Shown here: one piece after another, positions 19,668 to 28,415 of the stretch
How the letters are laid out: every line of letters starts with the position of its first letter
Position numbering within the stretch: position 1 is the stretch's first letter
NCBI RefSeq assembly: GCF_000230835.1
Contig: NZ_CM001240.1
Location: 5,602,279-5,666,278 of the forward strand
Length of the DNA: 64,000 nucleotides
DNA from: Clostridium sp. DL-VIII
GTDB lineage: Bacteria; Bacillota; Clostridia; Clostridiales; Clostridiaceae
Direction: 5' to 3'
Notes under the pieces: model-generated
Seen by the model: the letters and a program-made list of their open reading frames with translations, nothing else
Told to the model about the DNA's origin: nothing
Databases searched by the model: none
Translations under genes and position numbers: made by a program

Positions 19668-20561
19668 TCATTTTAAGCAAGATGCTAGAATCCCCGCTCC
19701 AAGCAATCCTGCATCATCACCTATTTTAGCCAATTTAATATTTACATTAGTATTGTTAAATACTCTTAGCTTAACTTCATTAATTAATTTTTCTAAGTAA
19801 TTAGAATTGTTTAATATAACTGATCCGCCAAGTACTACAACTTCTGGATCTACTATAGTTATTATATTAGCAATTGCTTTAGATAAATTTACAGACCACT
19901 CATTTAAAACCCCCCTGCAATTTACTTCTCCATCCTTAGCTCTGTCAAAAACATCTTTGGCAGTGAGTTCCTGTCCTAACTTCTTACTAGCAATTCTAGA
20001 AATACTTACTCCACTGCACTGTCCTTCTAATCCTCCAGCGTTTAAGCCCGCATGACTATATTCATCTTCATTTATTATCATGTTACATACTTCCCCAGCT
20101 ATGTTATTAAAGCCATTAATTATCTCATTTTTATAAATAAATCCGCCACCTACTCCTGTCGATAGAGTAATATAATATACACTTTCAGCATTTTTAGCTG
20201 CTCCTATCTTAGCTTCACAATATCCAGCCACATTTGCATCATTATTTACAGTTGTAGGTAATTTAAAACGCTCTTCAAAGTATTTTTTTATTTCAAATCC
20301 TTCCCATCCTTTTAAATTAGGTGGATTAATTATTACTCCATTTCTTATATCTAAAGGACCTGGACACGCCACCCCAATAGCCTGAATGTTATATGTATTC
20401 CACTTTTCCCTAATTATTTTTATTAAATTATCTACATTATAGTTCGCACCTTTTTCAACGATATTATCTATTTTAAATTTATCTATTAAATTATATTCAT
20501 TATCTAAAATAGCGGCTCTTAAGTTGGTACCTCCTATATCAATTCCCAAATAATAATTCAT
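19668..20561 (-). CDS. ROK-family sugar kinase
   Basis: The 297-residue ROK protein has the phosphate-binding motif LGIDIGGTNLRAAI at residues 4-18, the catalytic Asp in NNDANVAG near residue 120 and the second phosphate loop STGVGGGFI. The usual ROK zinc cluster (CXCGXXGCXE) is not kept: the region reads GLNAGGLEGQCSG. There is no DNA-binding domain, so it is an enzyme and not a repressor. It follows the EIIA gene of the third PTS module across a terminator. A glucokinase or beta-glucoside kinase role is plausible but not proven. Confidence 0.88.
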   Translation of the reverse strand: MNYYLGIDIGGTNLRAAILDNEYNLIDKFKIDNIVEKGANYNVDNLIKIIREKWNTYNIQAIGVACPGPLDIRNGVIINPPNLKGWEGFEIKKYFEERFKLPTTVNNDANVAGYCEAKIGAAKNAESVYYITLSTGVGGGFIYKNEIINGFNNIAGEVCNMIINEDEYSHAGLNAGGLEGQCSGVSISRIASKKLGQELTAKDVFDRAKDGEVNCRGVLNEWSVNLSKAIANIITIVDPEVVVLGGSVILNNSNYLEKLINEVKLRVFNNTNVNIKLAKIGDDAGLLGAGILASCLK

Positions 20562-20689
20562 CTTGACCTCCTAAAATATTAACAAAACTATTTGATTAAA
20601 TAAAATCTTTTATGATATTTTTTAATTGTGCACTTACTTAAAATTGTTATTTCTTATTCGTTCCAAACTTTTTATAAGCTTATTTTATT

Positions 20690-20716
20690 AAAAGCCGAGA
20701 TAAATCCTCGGCTTTT
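20690..20716. terminator. Terminator between EIIA and ROK genes
   Basis: AAAAGCCGAG pairs with CTCGGCTTTT around a 7-nt loop, with T-rich tails on both strands. It lies immediately after the EIIA stop codon, so the ROK gene needs read-through or its own promoter. Confidence 0.8.
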
Positions 20717-20718
20717 TA

Positions 20719-21042
20719 CTATTTTTTCTTTAAATCATTTATTTCTTTCTGCATATATAACATCTCTTTAGCTAAAGATAAAATTATTTCTGCTGCCATT
20801 AATTGATCTTCAGCATGCATAAGTATTAATGAAAGCTCTTGCTTATTTCCTTTTGCTTCTTCTTGTATAAGTTGTGCATGTGACTTATGTCCTTCTCTCA
20901 TAAACACGGATGCATCTTCAAGTAATTTTTCTGCCTCTTCTACATTTCCGCCTCTTCCTTTAATTAAAGCCTGGATTCCCATACTCTTTGCCGTTCCAAC
21001 ATTACTAATAATATTGAAAGCTATTAACTCCATTCCTTCCAT
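20719..21042 (-). CDS. PTS lactose/cellobiose-family EIIA (second set)
   Basis: A 107-residue EIIA with the active His76 in LILMHAEDQLMAAE. It lies 11 bp after the EIIB gene and ends the operon GH1-EIIC-EIIB-EIIA. It resembles the EIIA at 14836 but the C-terminus is distinct (lysine-rich LKKK end). The ribosome binding site AAGGTGG fits the ATG. Confidence 0.92.
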   Translation of the reverse strand: MEGMELIAFNIISNVGTAKSMGIQALIKGRGGNVEEAEKLLEDASVFMREGHKSHAQLIQEEAKGNKQELSLILMHAEDQLMAAEIILSLAKEMLYMQKEINDLKKK

Positions 21043-21053
21043 TTTAAACCACC

Positions 21054-21356
21054 TTATTTCATTAAATCTATAGCGAAAGTTAAGACTTTATCAGCATTCA
21101 TTCTACCATAATCCACCATACTAATAACTTCTACTGATATCTTATTTTCTACTGTCTCTTTTACACTGTCTTTCATAAATCCAATTTGAGGTCCTAGTAG
21201 AATTACATCTGCACTTTGCCAACACTTAGATAAATCTGTCGAAGGTATAGCTTCTATTGTTACTTCTATACCCTTTTCTTTTGCCACTCTAATCATCTTT
21301 TGTACAAGCATTGAAGTTGACATTCCTGCATTACATACTAATAATATTTTTTTCAT
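21054..21356 (-). CDS. PTS lactose/cellobiose-family EIIB (second set)
   Basis: A 100-residue EIIB with phosphocysteine Cys8 (LLVCNAGMSTSML) and the VILLGPQIGFM strand near residue 52. It acts between the EIIA at 20719 and the EIIC at 21395. A GGGAGA ribosome binding site precedes the ATG. Confidence 0.92.
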   Translation of the reverse strand: MKKILLVCNAGMSTSMLVQKMIRVAKEKGIEVTIEAIPSTDLSKCWQSADVILLGPQIGFMKDSVKETVENKISVEVISMVDYGRMNADKVLTFAIDLMK

Positions 21357-21394
21357 AACAAAACATCTCCCTTTTATCTTTATATTCTTTCTAT

Positions 21395-22696
21395 TTATTC
21401 TTCAATCTGCTTTTTCTCTGAAACCTTTAAAAAAGGAATATATAGTAAGACTGTAAGTGCAATCATAATTATTTGAAATACTGAAGCTCTCCAATCTCCA
21501 CCGGTTGCTAGAAATCCTGACAAAATTGGTGGAGTCGTCCAAGGTGTTTGAATTACTACTGGTGACATCCATCCTGCCTCAGTCACTAAGTATGCAGCAG
21601 TTAAGCAAATTGGTGAAGCTAATACAAATGGAATCATTAGTGTTAAATCAAATACTATTGGTAAACCAAATATAACTGGCTCATTAATATTAAATATACC
21701 TGGTGCTGTGGAAAGTTTAGCAATATCTCTATAATCCTTTCTCTTTGAGAATAAGAATATAGCAATTAATAACGCAATAGTATTACCTGATCCACCCATT
21801 ACTCCAAATGTATCCTTAAATGACATGCTAATTATGTGAGGGATAGGTTGGCCTTGAGCAAAAGCAGTCATATTTTCATTCATAGCTGTGTATAATACTG
21901 GATCCATAATTGGCGCAATTACCCCTCCTGGATGTATCCCTATTGCAAATAATAAATTAGACAACAGCATTAATATTATAAATCCTGGTAAGCTGGTAAC
22001 TAGAGCTACCAATGGTCGTTGTATTGTTTTTAAGATCAGTGAATTTATATCTGTCCCAAAAAGTTGCTTTATTGCAAATGACACTACAGCAAAAATTAGA
22101 ATAGTAATCATTATAGGTATTAAACTATTAAAGGACTTTGTAACGGCTGGAGGTACTGCTTCTCCACCTATATTAATCTTAAGTTTTTCATTTTTAGATA
22201 GCCACATAAATAATTCAGTTGATAATAGTGAAGTTATAATACCTACGAACATCCCACCTGAATTAGTGGAACTATAAGAAATAACTCCTGCAACTTTAAC
22301 TGCCTCTTTAACTCCTACAGGTGTAGTTGAAATCACAAATGGTAATAAAACAACAAATATTGAAATAGCTAGAAGCGCTGGTGCTATTGGATTTTCAAAT
22401 TTCCTATTTATTGCTAGATGATATGCACATGCACCCGCTAGCAATACTGCTAAGAAATTTAAAGTACCATTATTAATAGATGTTCCAACATCTTGCCAAG
22501 TAGTTAATGTTGCTGGACTAATTATTTTAGACATAAATCCTGTTGGTTCAATAACAACATAGTTAATGAAAATCATTAAGCCTGCAATAATAATGAATGG
22601 AATTAGTGATGCAAATGCATCTCTAAGTGATCTCAAGTGTATTTCTCCACCTAACTTTTGCGATGCTTTCCCTAGTTTTTCAAAAAATTTGTTCAT
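21395..22696 (-). CDS. PTS lactose/cellobiose-family EIIC (second set)
   Basis: A 433-residue permease of the Lac/Cel EIIC family with about ten membrane segments and the FNINEPVIFGLPIVFD motif near the C-terminal third. The ATG at 22696 (MNKFFEKLGK) is chosen because AAGGGGGAATATTG precedes it. The upstream in-frame start at 22729 would overlap the GH1 gene and has no such site. It is 16 bp after the GH1 stop codon. The substrate is presumably a beta-glucoside handled by that GH1. Confidence 0.9.
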   Translation of the reverse strand: MNKFFEKLGKASQKLGGEIHLRSLRDAFASLIPFIIIAGLMIFINYVVIEPTGFMSKIISPATLTTWQDVGTSINNGTLNFLAVLLAGACAYHLAINRKFENPIAPALLAISIFVVLLPFVISTTPVGVKEAVKVAGVISYSSTNSGGMFVGIITSLLSTELFMWLSKNEKLKINIGGEAVPPAVTKSFNSLIPIMITILIFAVVSFAIKQLFGTDINSLILKTIQRPLVALVTSLPGFIILMLLSNLLFAIGIHPGGVIAPIMDPVLYTAMNENMTAFAQGQPIPHIISMSFKDTFGVMGGSGNTIALLIAIFLFSKRKDYRDIAKLSTAPGIFNINEPVIFGLPIVFDLTLMIPFVLASPICLTAAYLVTEAGWMSPVVIQTPWTTPPILSGFLATGGDWRASVFQIIMIALTVLLYIPFLKVSEKKQIEE

Positions 22697-22712
22697 CAAT
22701 ATTCCCCCTTTT

Positions 22713-24101
22713 TTATTCTTCAAAACCATTATTTGTAGCTAACAGTTTATAAAACTCTCCACTTTTCTTTACTGTTCTCTTTTGAGTTTTTAAATCTAAA
22801 CTAACTAAACCATACCTATTTTTATATGCATTCATCCATGACCAACAATCAATGAATGTCCATAGATGATATCCTTTTATATTACATCCCTCTTCAATTG
22901 CTTTATGAACATATTTTAAATGTCCCTTAATAAAATTAATTCTGTATTCATCATTAATTTGTCCATTTTCAATAAAACGTTCTTCATCAGTGACACCCAT
23001 ACCATTTTCAGATATAAAAGCTTCTATATTTCCATAATTTTCTTTAACATCATTGCAAAGATCTAGTATTCCCTTCTCGTATATTTCCCATCCTCTATAA
23101 TTATTAAACTTTCTTCCTGGCATTATATATGGATCAAAAAACCATTCTGGCATAAATGGAGAATTAGGATTCACAGCATTTTCTCTAACCTTTGCTCTTC
23201 TTGGTTCATAATAATTTATTCCTAAAATTTGAGCTGTATTTTCTTTAATTATTTTTAGCTCGTCATCTGTATATATAGGAATTTGGTTATATTTTTTAAG
23301 AGTGTCTACTAACTTCTTAGGAAATTCGCCTTTTACACAAGGATCTAAGAAGCTTCTATTATAAAATAAGTCACAATATTCTGCTGCCTCTACATCATAC
23401 TTATTTGAACTTCTTGGATAAGTAGGACTAAGATTTAATATTACTCCAATTTTAGATTTTAGATTGTGTTTTTTAAATCTTTCAATGGCTTTCGCATGTG
23501 CAAGAATTGTATTAAAAGCTACTTGTGCACCCCTCTTAAAATCTATTATGTTTGGATAGTGAAAATCTTGTAAGTACCCTCCAAGTACTGGTCCTAAAGG
23601 TTCATTAAATGTAAACCAATGCTCAGCTCTGTCTCCAAATAATTCAAAACACTTATCTGCATAGTTCACATATGCCTCAACGACCTCTTTACTTTCCCAT
23701 CCTCCCTTTTCCTGCATTACTAACGGCATATCAAAGTGATATAAGTTAATAAAAGGCTTTACATCATTAGCTATAAATGAATTAATTACATTATTATAAA
23801 ATTCAACTGCTTTTTCATTAACTTCTCCATCTCCATTTGGAAATAATCGAGCCCACGAAATAGACATTCTAAATGAATTATGTCCAAGTTCCTTCATTAA
23901 TTTGATATCATCTTCATACCTATAGAAGAAATCTGAAGTAATATTTGGTCCAACTTCATCATAAAATCTGTTTTTTTCTAATTGAAACCAATGATCCCAA
24001 ATAGTTTTTCCTTTATCAGTATTACCTTTGCCTTCTGATTGCTCTGCCGATGAGGCACTCCCCCACCAAAATCCTTCTGGAAATTCATAAAATTTTTTCA
24101 T
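22713..24101 (-). CDS. GH1 beta-glucosidase / phospho-beta-glucosidase
   Basis: A 462-residue GH1 enzyme, first gene of the third PTS module. The acid/base Glu is in WFTFNEPLG (about residue 167) and the nucleophile in AFISENGMG (about residue 367). It starts with FPEGFWWGSASSAEQSEG, the GH1 N-terminal signature. It uses TFNEP rather than the TFNEI of the other two GH1 proteins here, so it belongs to a different subgroup. The adjacent PTS argues for a phosphorylated substrate. A CRE-like site and a GntR operator lie upstream. Confidence 0.9.
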   Translation of the reverse strand: MKKFYEFPEGFWWGSASSAEQSEGKGNTDKGKTIWDHWFQLEKNRFYDEVGPNITSDFFYRYEDDIKLMKELGHNSFRMSISWARLFPNGDGEVNEKAVEFYNNVINSFIANDVKPFINLYHFDMPLVMQEKGGWESKEVVEAYVNYADKCFELFGDRAEHWFTFNEPLGPVLGGYLQDFHYPNIIDFKRGAQVAFNTILAHAKAIERFKKHNLKSKIGVILNLSPTYPRSSNKYDVEAAEYCDLFYNRSFLDPCVKGEFPKKLVDTLKKYNQIPIYTDDELKIIKENTAQILGINYYEPRRAKVRENAVNPNSPFMPEWFFDPYIMPGRKFNNYRGWEIYEKGILDLCNDVKENYGNIEAFISENGMGVTDEERFIENGQINDEYRINFIKGHLKYVHKAIEEGCNIKGYHLWTFIDCWSWMNAYKNRYGLVSLDLKTQKRTVKKSGEFYKLLATNNGFEE

Positions 24102-24145
24102 AAGTAACCCCCATCTTAATATATATTATGTTTCTCGTCTCGAGC

Positions 24146-24159
24146 AGAAAACATTTTCA
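24146..24159 (-). promoter_or_regulatory. Catabolite responsive element (CRE) candidate
   Basis: The minus strand reads TGAAAATGTTTTCT, close to the CcpA site TGAAAGCGTTTTCA, 45 bp upstream of the GH1 start. It suggests glucose repression of this operon. Confidence 0.5.
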
Positions 24160-24192
24160 ATTATGATTATATATGTCCTTTTCAAAATAATC

Positions 24193-24237
24193 AATACCTT
24201 TTTATAAAAGATATATACCTTTTATAAAAAGGTATAT
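24193..24237. promoter_or_regulatory. Divergent-region operator for the GntR regulator
   Basis: ATATACCTTTT and its complement AAAAGGTATAT (24213-24237) form an 11-bp-arm palindrome. A second, weaker copy (ATACCTTTTTATAAAAG) is directly beside it at 24194-24210. The pair lies between the divergent GH1 operon and the GntR gene, the usual place for a shared UTRA-type GntR operator. Confidence 0.65.
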
Positions 24238-24311
24238 AAATACCAGTATATTTTTATTTATATCTGATATATAATATATATGTGGAAACAATTGAGAAAG
24301 GAAGATTATAT

Positions 24312-25022
24312 ATGCCGCCTAAATACAAAGTAGTATATGAAGATATAAAAAATAAGATAAATAACTATATTTATAAAACCAATGAAAAAATTCCAGATGG
24401 AGATTCTTTAGCTGAATGCTATAATTGCAGTAAACTTACAATAGCTAAAGCATTAGATTTATTAGTTCAAGAAGGTATGTTAATAAGACGACAGGGCTCT
24501 GGTACTTATGTTAAGGAAAATCTATCTAGCAGAACTACTATAGAATTAGATAATATTTCAGGTTATTCTAAAAAATTTAGCAAAGAACATCTGAAATCAA
24601 CGGTGATAGATTTTTCTATTATCACACCACCTAAAGAAATTGCAGAAAAACTTAACATCACTGATGAATATATATATAAAATCTTACGATTACGTTCTAT
24701 AGATAATGACCCACAAATACTAGAAGAAACTTATATGCCTATTTATGTTATACCTGGACTAAAAGAAAAACACTTAGAAGGCTCTATTTATGATTACATA
24801 ACTAATGAACTTGGATTTAAAATTCAAAGTGCCCACATCTCTATAAAGGGTGATGAGGCTAACTCTAACGATAAACTTTATTTAAATTTGACAGAGTCTG
24901 ACTTTATTATAGAACTTGAGAAAATATGTTATTTAGAAAATGGTAAGATTTTCGAATATTCGAAAACGCACCATAGATATGACGTCTTTAAATTCAATAC
25001 TGTTTTAGTAAATAACATTTAA
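24312..25022 (+). CDS. GntR/HutC-family regulator with UTRA domain
   Basis: A 236-residue regulator. The N-terminal winged helix covers residues 1-70 (CYNCSKLTIAKALDLLVQEG and LIRRQGSGTYV). The UTRA effector domain occupies the rest (ILEETYMPIYVIPGL in the middle). Members bind sugar phosphates and repress transport operons. I start it at the ATG at 24312, preceded by GAAAGGAAG; a GTG at 24282 lacks a good site. It is divergent from the GH1-PTS operon, with a palindromic operator between them. Confidence 0.9.
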   Translation: MPPKYKVVYEDIKNKINNYIYKTNEKIPDGDSLAECYNCSKLTIAKALDLLVQEGMLIRRQGSGTYVKENLSSRTTIELDNISGYSKKFSKEHLKSTVIDFSIITPPKEIAEKLNITDEYIYKILRLRSIDNDPQILEETYMPIYVIPGLKEKHLEGSIYDYITNELGFKIQSAHISIKGDEANSNDKLYLNLTESDFIIELEKICYLENGKIFEYSKTHHRYDVFKFNTVLVNNI

Positions 25023-25083
25023 ATTAATTACTTCTTATATGTAGCTTATTGTATTATCATCTAATTAAAATTTATGATTTGTG

Positions 25084-25205
25084 TACTCCCCGTAACCATA
25101 AAAAAACACGACTACCTGTATGTAGCTATTCAAGCCGTATACAGATGGTCGTGGATTTCATGGTGGAGGCGAAGCACGACCTTTTAAATCCACCAGTGAA
25201 ATTCA
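25084..25205 (-). repeat. tmRNA-3'-end-like terminator cassette R3
   Basis: On the minus strand the order is GGTGGATTTAAAAGGTCGTG, then CTTCGCCTCCACCATGAAA, then a strong hairpin (CACGACCATCTGTATAC and its complement) followed by seven T. It lies just after the stop of the remnant at 25259 and acts in that direction. The hairpin sequence differs from R1 and R4, but the shared CTTCGCCTCCACCAT block is the same. Confidence 0.7.
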
Positions 25206-25258
25206 TCTCACTTTTTCCATTAATATATTATGTATTACCAATTGTAGTTATAATATTC

Positions 25259-25794
25259 TTAAGAATAGATTTTTTGTTTAAGTTTTTCTGCTGTAGAGGA
25301 TGAAGCTGTATAAATCATCACTTTCAAATCAGGACAGTTAGACAGCTGTAAATTCACATGCTCAAACTCCACTTTTCCAATTTCCGGATAATCCCATGAT
25401 TTATGACAGTCCGTAACAGTTTTAACTTCATAACGAGGCCACCATAAATCGAATAATTCACTTTCCTGCTTAAATTTTTCGATCATTTCTTTTAACCTTT
25501 CATCTTGAGGATACCTGACACAATCTGCCCTAAACCTCGCAATCATGATTTTAGCCTTCTCTTCCCAATCAGAATTAATTTCTTTTTTAAATGGATCTGT
25601 TAAAAATTGATATAACAAATTCGGCTTTGAATTCATGCTAGTAGAATATGGAGGGAATCGAAATAAAAATTCTGCTGCACGATTCCATAATAATACATCC
25701 CAATATTTATTAATTATATATACAGGATTAGGTTCTAATGCAAAAACAGTTCTTTCTAATCCAATAACGACTGCTGCATTGTAATCTCTTTCAT
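25259..25794 (-). pseudogene. MmyB-like regulator remnant without DNA-binding domain
   Basis: The 125 C-terminal residues plus ~50 in-frame upstream codons form a MmyB-like ligand-binding domain (ALEPNPVYIINKYWDVLLWN and NRAAEFLF, then LLYQFLTDPFKK and MIARFRADCVRYPQD). Full-length members carry an HTH domain before this. Here an ATG with a perfect AGGAGG site (25794) opens a frame that stops after 12 codons; the domain continues in another frame. So the gene has lost its HTH part and carries a frameshift. It is divergent from the epimerase gene, as intact MmyB regulators often are from oxidoreductase genes. Confidence 0.6.
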
Positions 25795-25933
25795 TTATTT
25801 TCCTCCTTTATCCTACCACTCTCAATCATATGATAATCACAATATGGTTAAGCTATTTTAAGCCTGATATATTAGTAATATAACACAAAAATAATTAACA
25901 AACAAAACTGTTTAGAATGGAGTGAATTAACTT

Positions 25934-26782
25934 ATGAAAATATTTGTAACTGGAGCAACAGGTAAGGTTGGAAGTCGTTTTGTACCATATTTATTAGAGC
26001 AAGGTCATGACGTGCGTATTCTTGTAAGAAATGCTGAGCGTGCACTTACCTTAAAAGAACAGGGAGCAGAAGTGGTTTTAGGTGATCTTTTAGATAATGA
26101 AAATCTCACTGAAGCTATAAAGGGTGTTGATGCTGTGGTGCATCTGGCAGCTCAATTTCGCGGTGTCAGCGAAGAAATAGCACGAGCATCGAATGTCGAT
26201 GCAAGCATAATACTAGCTAAAGCTGCTTTGGAAGCCGGTGTCACAAGATTTGTTTTTAGTAGCACCAGTTTGGTATACAGTGGTATAAGCAGAAATAATC
26301 CATGTCGTGAAGATGACGTCCTTCAACCGACTCTAGCCTATCCAAAAACAAAAGTTGTGGCTGAAGAAGCTTTACTTAAGCTGCACCATGAAATGGGCTT
26401 AGATTTGCGTATTGTAAGATTTGCTTTTGTTTATGGCGATCATGACCCACACATTGAAGAATTTTCACCAATTATGAGTACATGGAATCCTTCGCAAAAG
26501 CTTTCGCTAGTACATCATGCGGATGTCTGTCAATCGTTAATGCTTGCAGCAAGTACACCAGGTTTTGACGGTCACATATATAACGTTGCTGATGACACAC
26601 CAATTACTGTTGCTGAACTTCTTAAACTTAATGGCTTACCAGAACAGGTACCTCCTAATGGCGGATGGCCTGATTTTAGCCCATGTGATATGATATTAAA
26701 TACGGAGCGTATTAAGAATGAACTTAAATTCCACCCAAAATATCCTTCTTTTCATACTGCTATGGATAAGAAAGCATTGTAA
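25934..26782 (+). CDS. NAD-dependent epimerase/dehydratase (extended SDR)
   Basis: A 282-residue extended short-chain dehydrogenase. The nucleotide-binding motif is GATGKVGSR (residues 7-15) and DLLDNENL, VVHLAAQ and the catalytic YPKTK are all present. It is likely to act on a sugar nucleotide or small carbonyl compound, but the substrate cannot be inferred. Base composition is noticeably less AT-rich than its neighbours, which may mean recent transfer. It is transcribed away from the MmyB-like remnant. Confidence 0.85.
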   Translation: MKIFVTGATGKVGSRFVPYLLEQGHDVRILVRNAERALTLKEQGAEVVLGDLLDNENLTEAIKGVDAVVHLAAQFRGVSEEIARASNVDASIILAKAALEAGVTRFVFSSTSLVYSGISRNNPCREDDVLQPTLAYPKTKVVAEEALLKLHHEMGLDLRIVRFAFVYGDHDPHIEEFSPIMSTWNPSQKLSLVHHADVCQSLMLAASTPGFDGHIYNVADDTPITVAELLKLNGLPEQVPPNGGWPDFSPCDMILNTERIKNELKFHPKYPSFHTAMDKKAL

Positions 26783-26819
26783 TTAGAATTTACAAAAATG
26801 AATGTGAATTTCCACAATA

Positions 26820-26914
26820 AAACCCACGAAAATCCAAACTTTAGATTTTCGTGGGTTTTATTGTAGAGGCGAAGCATGAGCTTTTAAATCCACTATATTT
26901 CACTAAAATAAACA
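26820..26914 (-). repeat. tmRNA-3'-end-like terminator cassette R4
   Basis: CCCACGAAAATCCAAAC and GATTTTCGTGGG form the hairpin; GCTTCGCCTCTACAATAAAA on the minus strand is the diverged tmRNA-like block. It serves as a terminator both for the epimerase gene (plus strand) and for the nuclease remnant (minus strand). Confidence 0.65.
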
Positions 26915-27195
26915 CTTTCTATTTTACAACTATGATTTTTCATTTTTGAATCGTAACATATAGCTACTAATAGTACATTTTCATGCTCTTTTATAAATTT
27001 TTGAAAATACTCTTTTTCCTTCATTTGCTTAATTGCTATATCCACAGTTTCATCTTTCTTAAGTTCTAGAATAAGCGGACTATCAGCCTTTCTTCTTGGG
27101 TGAAAAGTAAAATCAGCAAAACCTTTTCCTCCAATGCTGCCACATTTATTTCTGTAACAATTGTGAACTCTGTTTAATATTATTTCTATCGAAAA
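26893..27195 (-). pseudogene. C-terminal remnant of an AAA-ATPase/PD-(D/E)XK (DUF1703-type) protein
   Basis: An open frame with no start codon reads GGKGFADFTFHPRRKADSPL then ILELKKDETVDIAIKQMKEK and ends NHSCKIESVYFSEI. This is the PDDEXK_9 nuclease-like tail found at the end of AAA-ATPase-like (DUF1703/DUF1533-type) proteins, with the Asp and E-L-K catalytic pattern still visible. The ATPase part (400 or more residues) is absent. The rest of the 26915-27259 gap holds the promoter of the PfkB gene. Confidence 0.6.
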
Positions 27196-27259
27196 TTATC
27201 AACTATGGTATGATATAATTATCTAACAAACTTATTTTGCATAAACCTAGGAGGTAACC

Positions 27260-28168
27260 ATGAAAAAAGCACTGATTATAGGATCTACCGTACTTGACAT
27301 AATTATAAATATAGAAAAACTTCCCACTACCACTGAAGACTGTCACATAAATTGTCAGACTATGTCTATCGGCGGTTGTGCTTTTAATGTGCAGAACATA
27401 ATAAATCTTTTTGAAGTCCCTTATGTGTTTTGTTCACCTATCGGTACCGGAATCTATGGAGATTATGTGGCTTCACAGCTGAAAAAAATGGGATTATCAC
27501 CTTTTGTCCGAGTTACAGATCAAGATAATGGGTGTTGTTATTGTTATGTTGAATCTAACGGCGAACGAACTTTTTTATCATATCACGGTGCTGAATATAC
27601 TTTTAACCCTATATGGCTTAACGGAATTAATATGGATGATTTTGACCAGGTTTACATTTGTGGCCTAGAAATTGAGGAATCCACAGGTAATAAAATCATA
27701 TCCTTTCTTAATAAAAACAGACATCTACAAGTTTTCTTTGCCCCTGGACCAAGATTCTCAATGATAGATAAAGAAAAGATTGATGCAATTTTCAAACTTT
27801 CACCAATTGTTCATTTAAATATGGATGAAATTCTAACCTTTACAAAAACTTCAACTTTAGAAGGAGCTGTTAAAATACTTTATTCTTTAACCAATAATTT
27901 GATTGTCATTACAGATGGTGAAAACGGATCCTATCTATATGATGGTGAAAACCTACAGCATGCCATGGGTATCAAAGCTGATGTTGTTGATACAATTGGT
28001 GCAGGTGATTCTCACATTGGAGCCTTCATGGCTTCTAGAAAATTAGGCTATTCCTATATAAAAAGCCTCGAGATAGCTAATCAAGTATCTACTAAAGTCG
28101 TCGAGATAAAAGGCAGTCTTCTACCTTCGCATGTTTTTAAGCAGATAATATCCAAATTGAAATCCTGA
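27260..28168 (+). CDS. PfkB/ribokinase-family carbohydrate kinase
   Basis: A 302-residue kinase with the N-terminal PfkB region (IGSTVLDIIINIEKLP, GGCAFNVQNI) and the C-terminal catalytic motif DTIGAGDSHIGAF with the catalytic Asp. A cysteine-rich loop (NGCCYCYVESNGER) forms the substrate lid. It phosphorylates a sugar or nucleoside; adenosine, fructose and pseudouridine kinases belong to the same family. A very good AGGAGGTAACC site precedes the ATG. It stands alone. Confidence 0.88.
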   Translation: MKKALIIGSTVLDIIINIEKLPTTTEDCHINCQTMSIGGCAFNVQNIINLFEVPYVFCSPIGTGIYGDYVASQLKKMGLSPFVRVTDQDNGCCYCYVESNGERTFLSYHGAEYTFNPIWLNGINMDDFDQVYICGLEIEESTGNKIISFLNKNRHLQVFFAPGPRFSMIDKEKIDAIFKLSPIVHLNMDEILTFTKTSTLEGAVKILYSLTNNLIVITDGENGSYLYDGENLQHAMGIKADVVDTIGAGDSHIGAFMASRKLGYSYIKSLEIANQVSTKVVEIKGSLLPSHVFKQIISKLKS

Positions 28169-28346
28169 ATTATATAAATAAATTATGGTAATTACTACTT
28201 TCGCTAATGTTATCTTATTTTAATCCAAAATATATTACATCTTAACAACCTCACTTATAAAATCAACCTCATTATTTATCAATGTGTATGTTTAATCTCA
28301 CCATTATCATACTTTTCTCTTAATAATTTTCCAATATTATTATCCT

Positions 28347-28415
28347 TAATGTGTTTATATAAATGTATATGAAGCTAATAATTGGTATTGATACAACAGA
28401 AAATAATGTTGAAAT
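28347..28415 (-). pseudogene. C-terminal fragment of an AEC permease
   Basis: The frame reads FSTLFSVVSIPII and then runs into unrelated sequence. It matches, nearly base for base, the last codons of the AEC permease at 33656-34588. It begins right at the LysR stop codon, showing that a permease gene once ended here. Confidence 0.6.
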
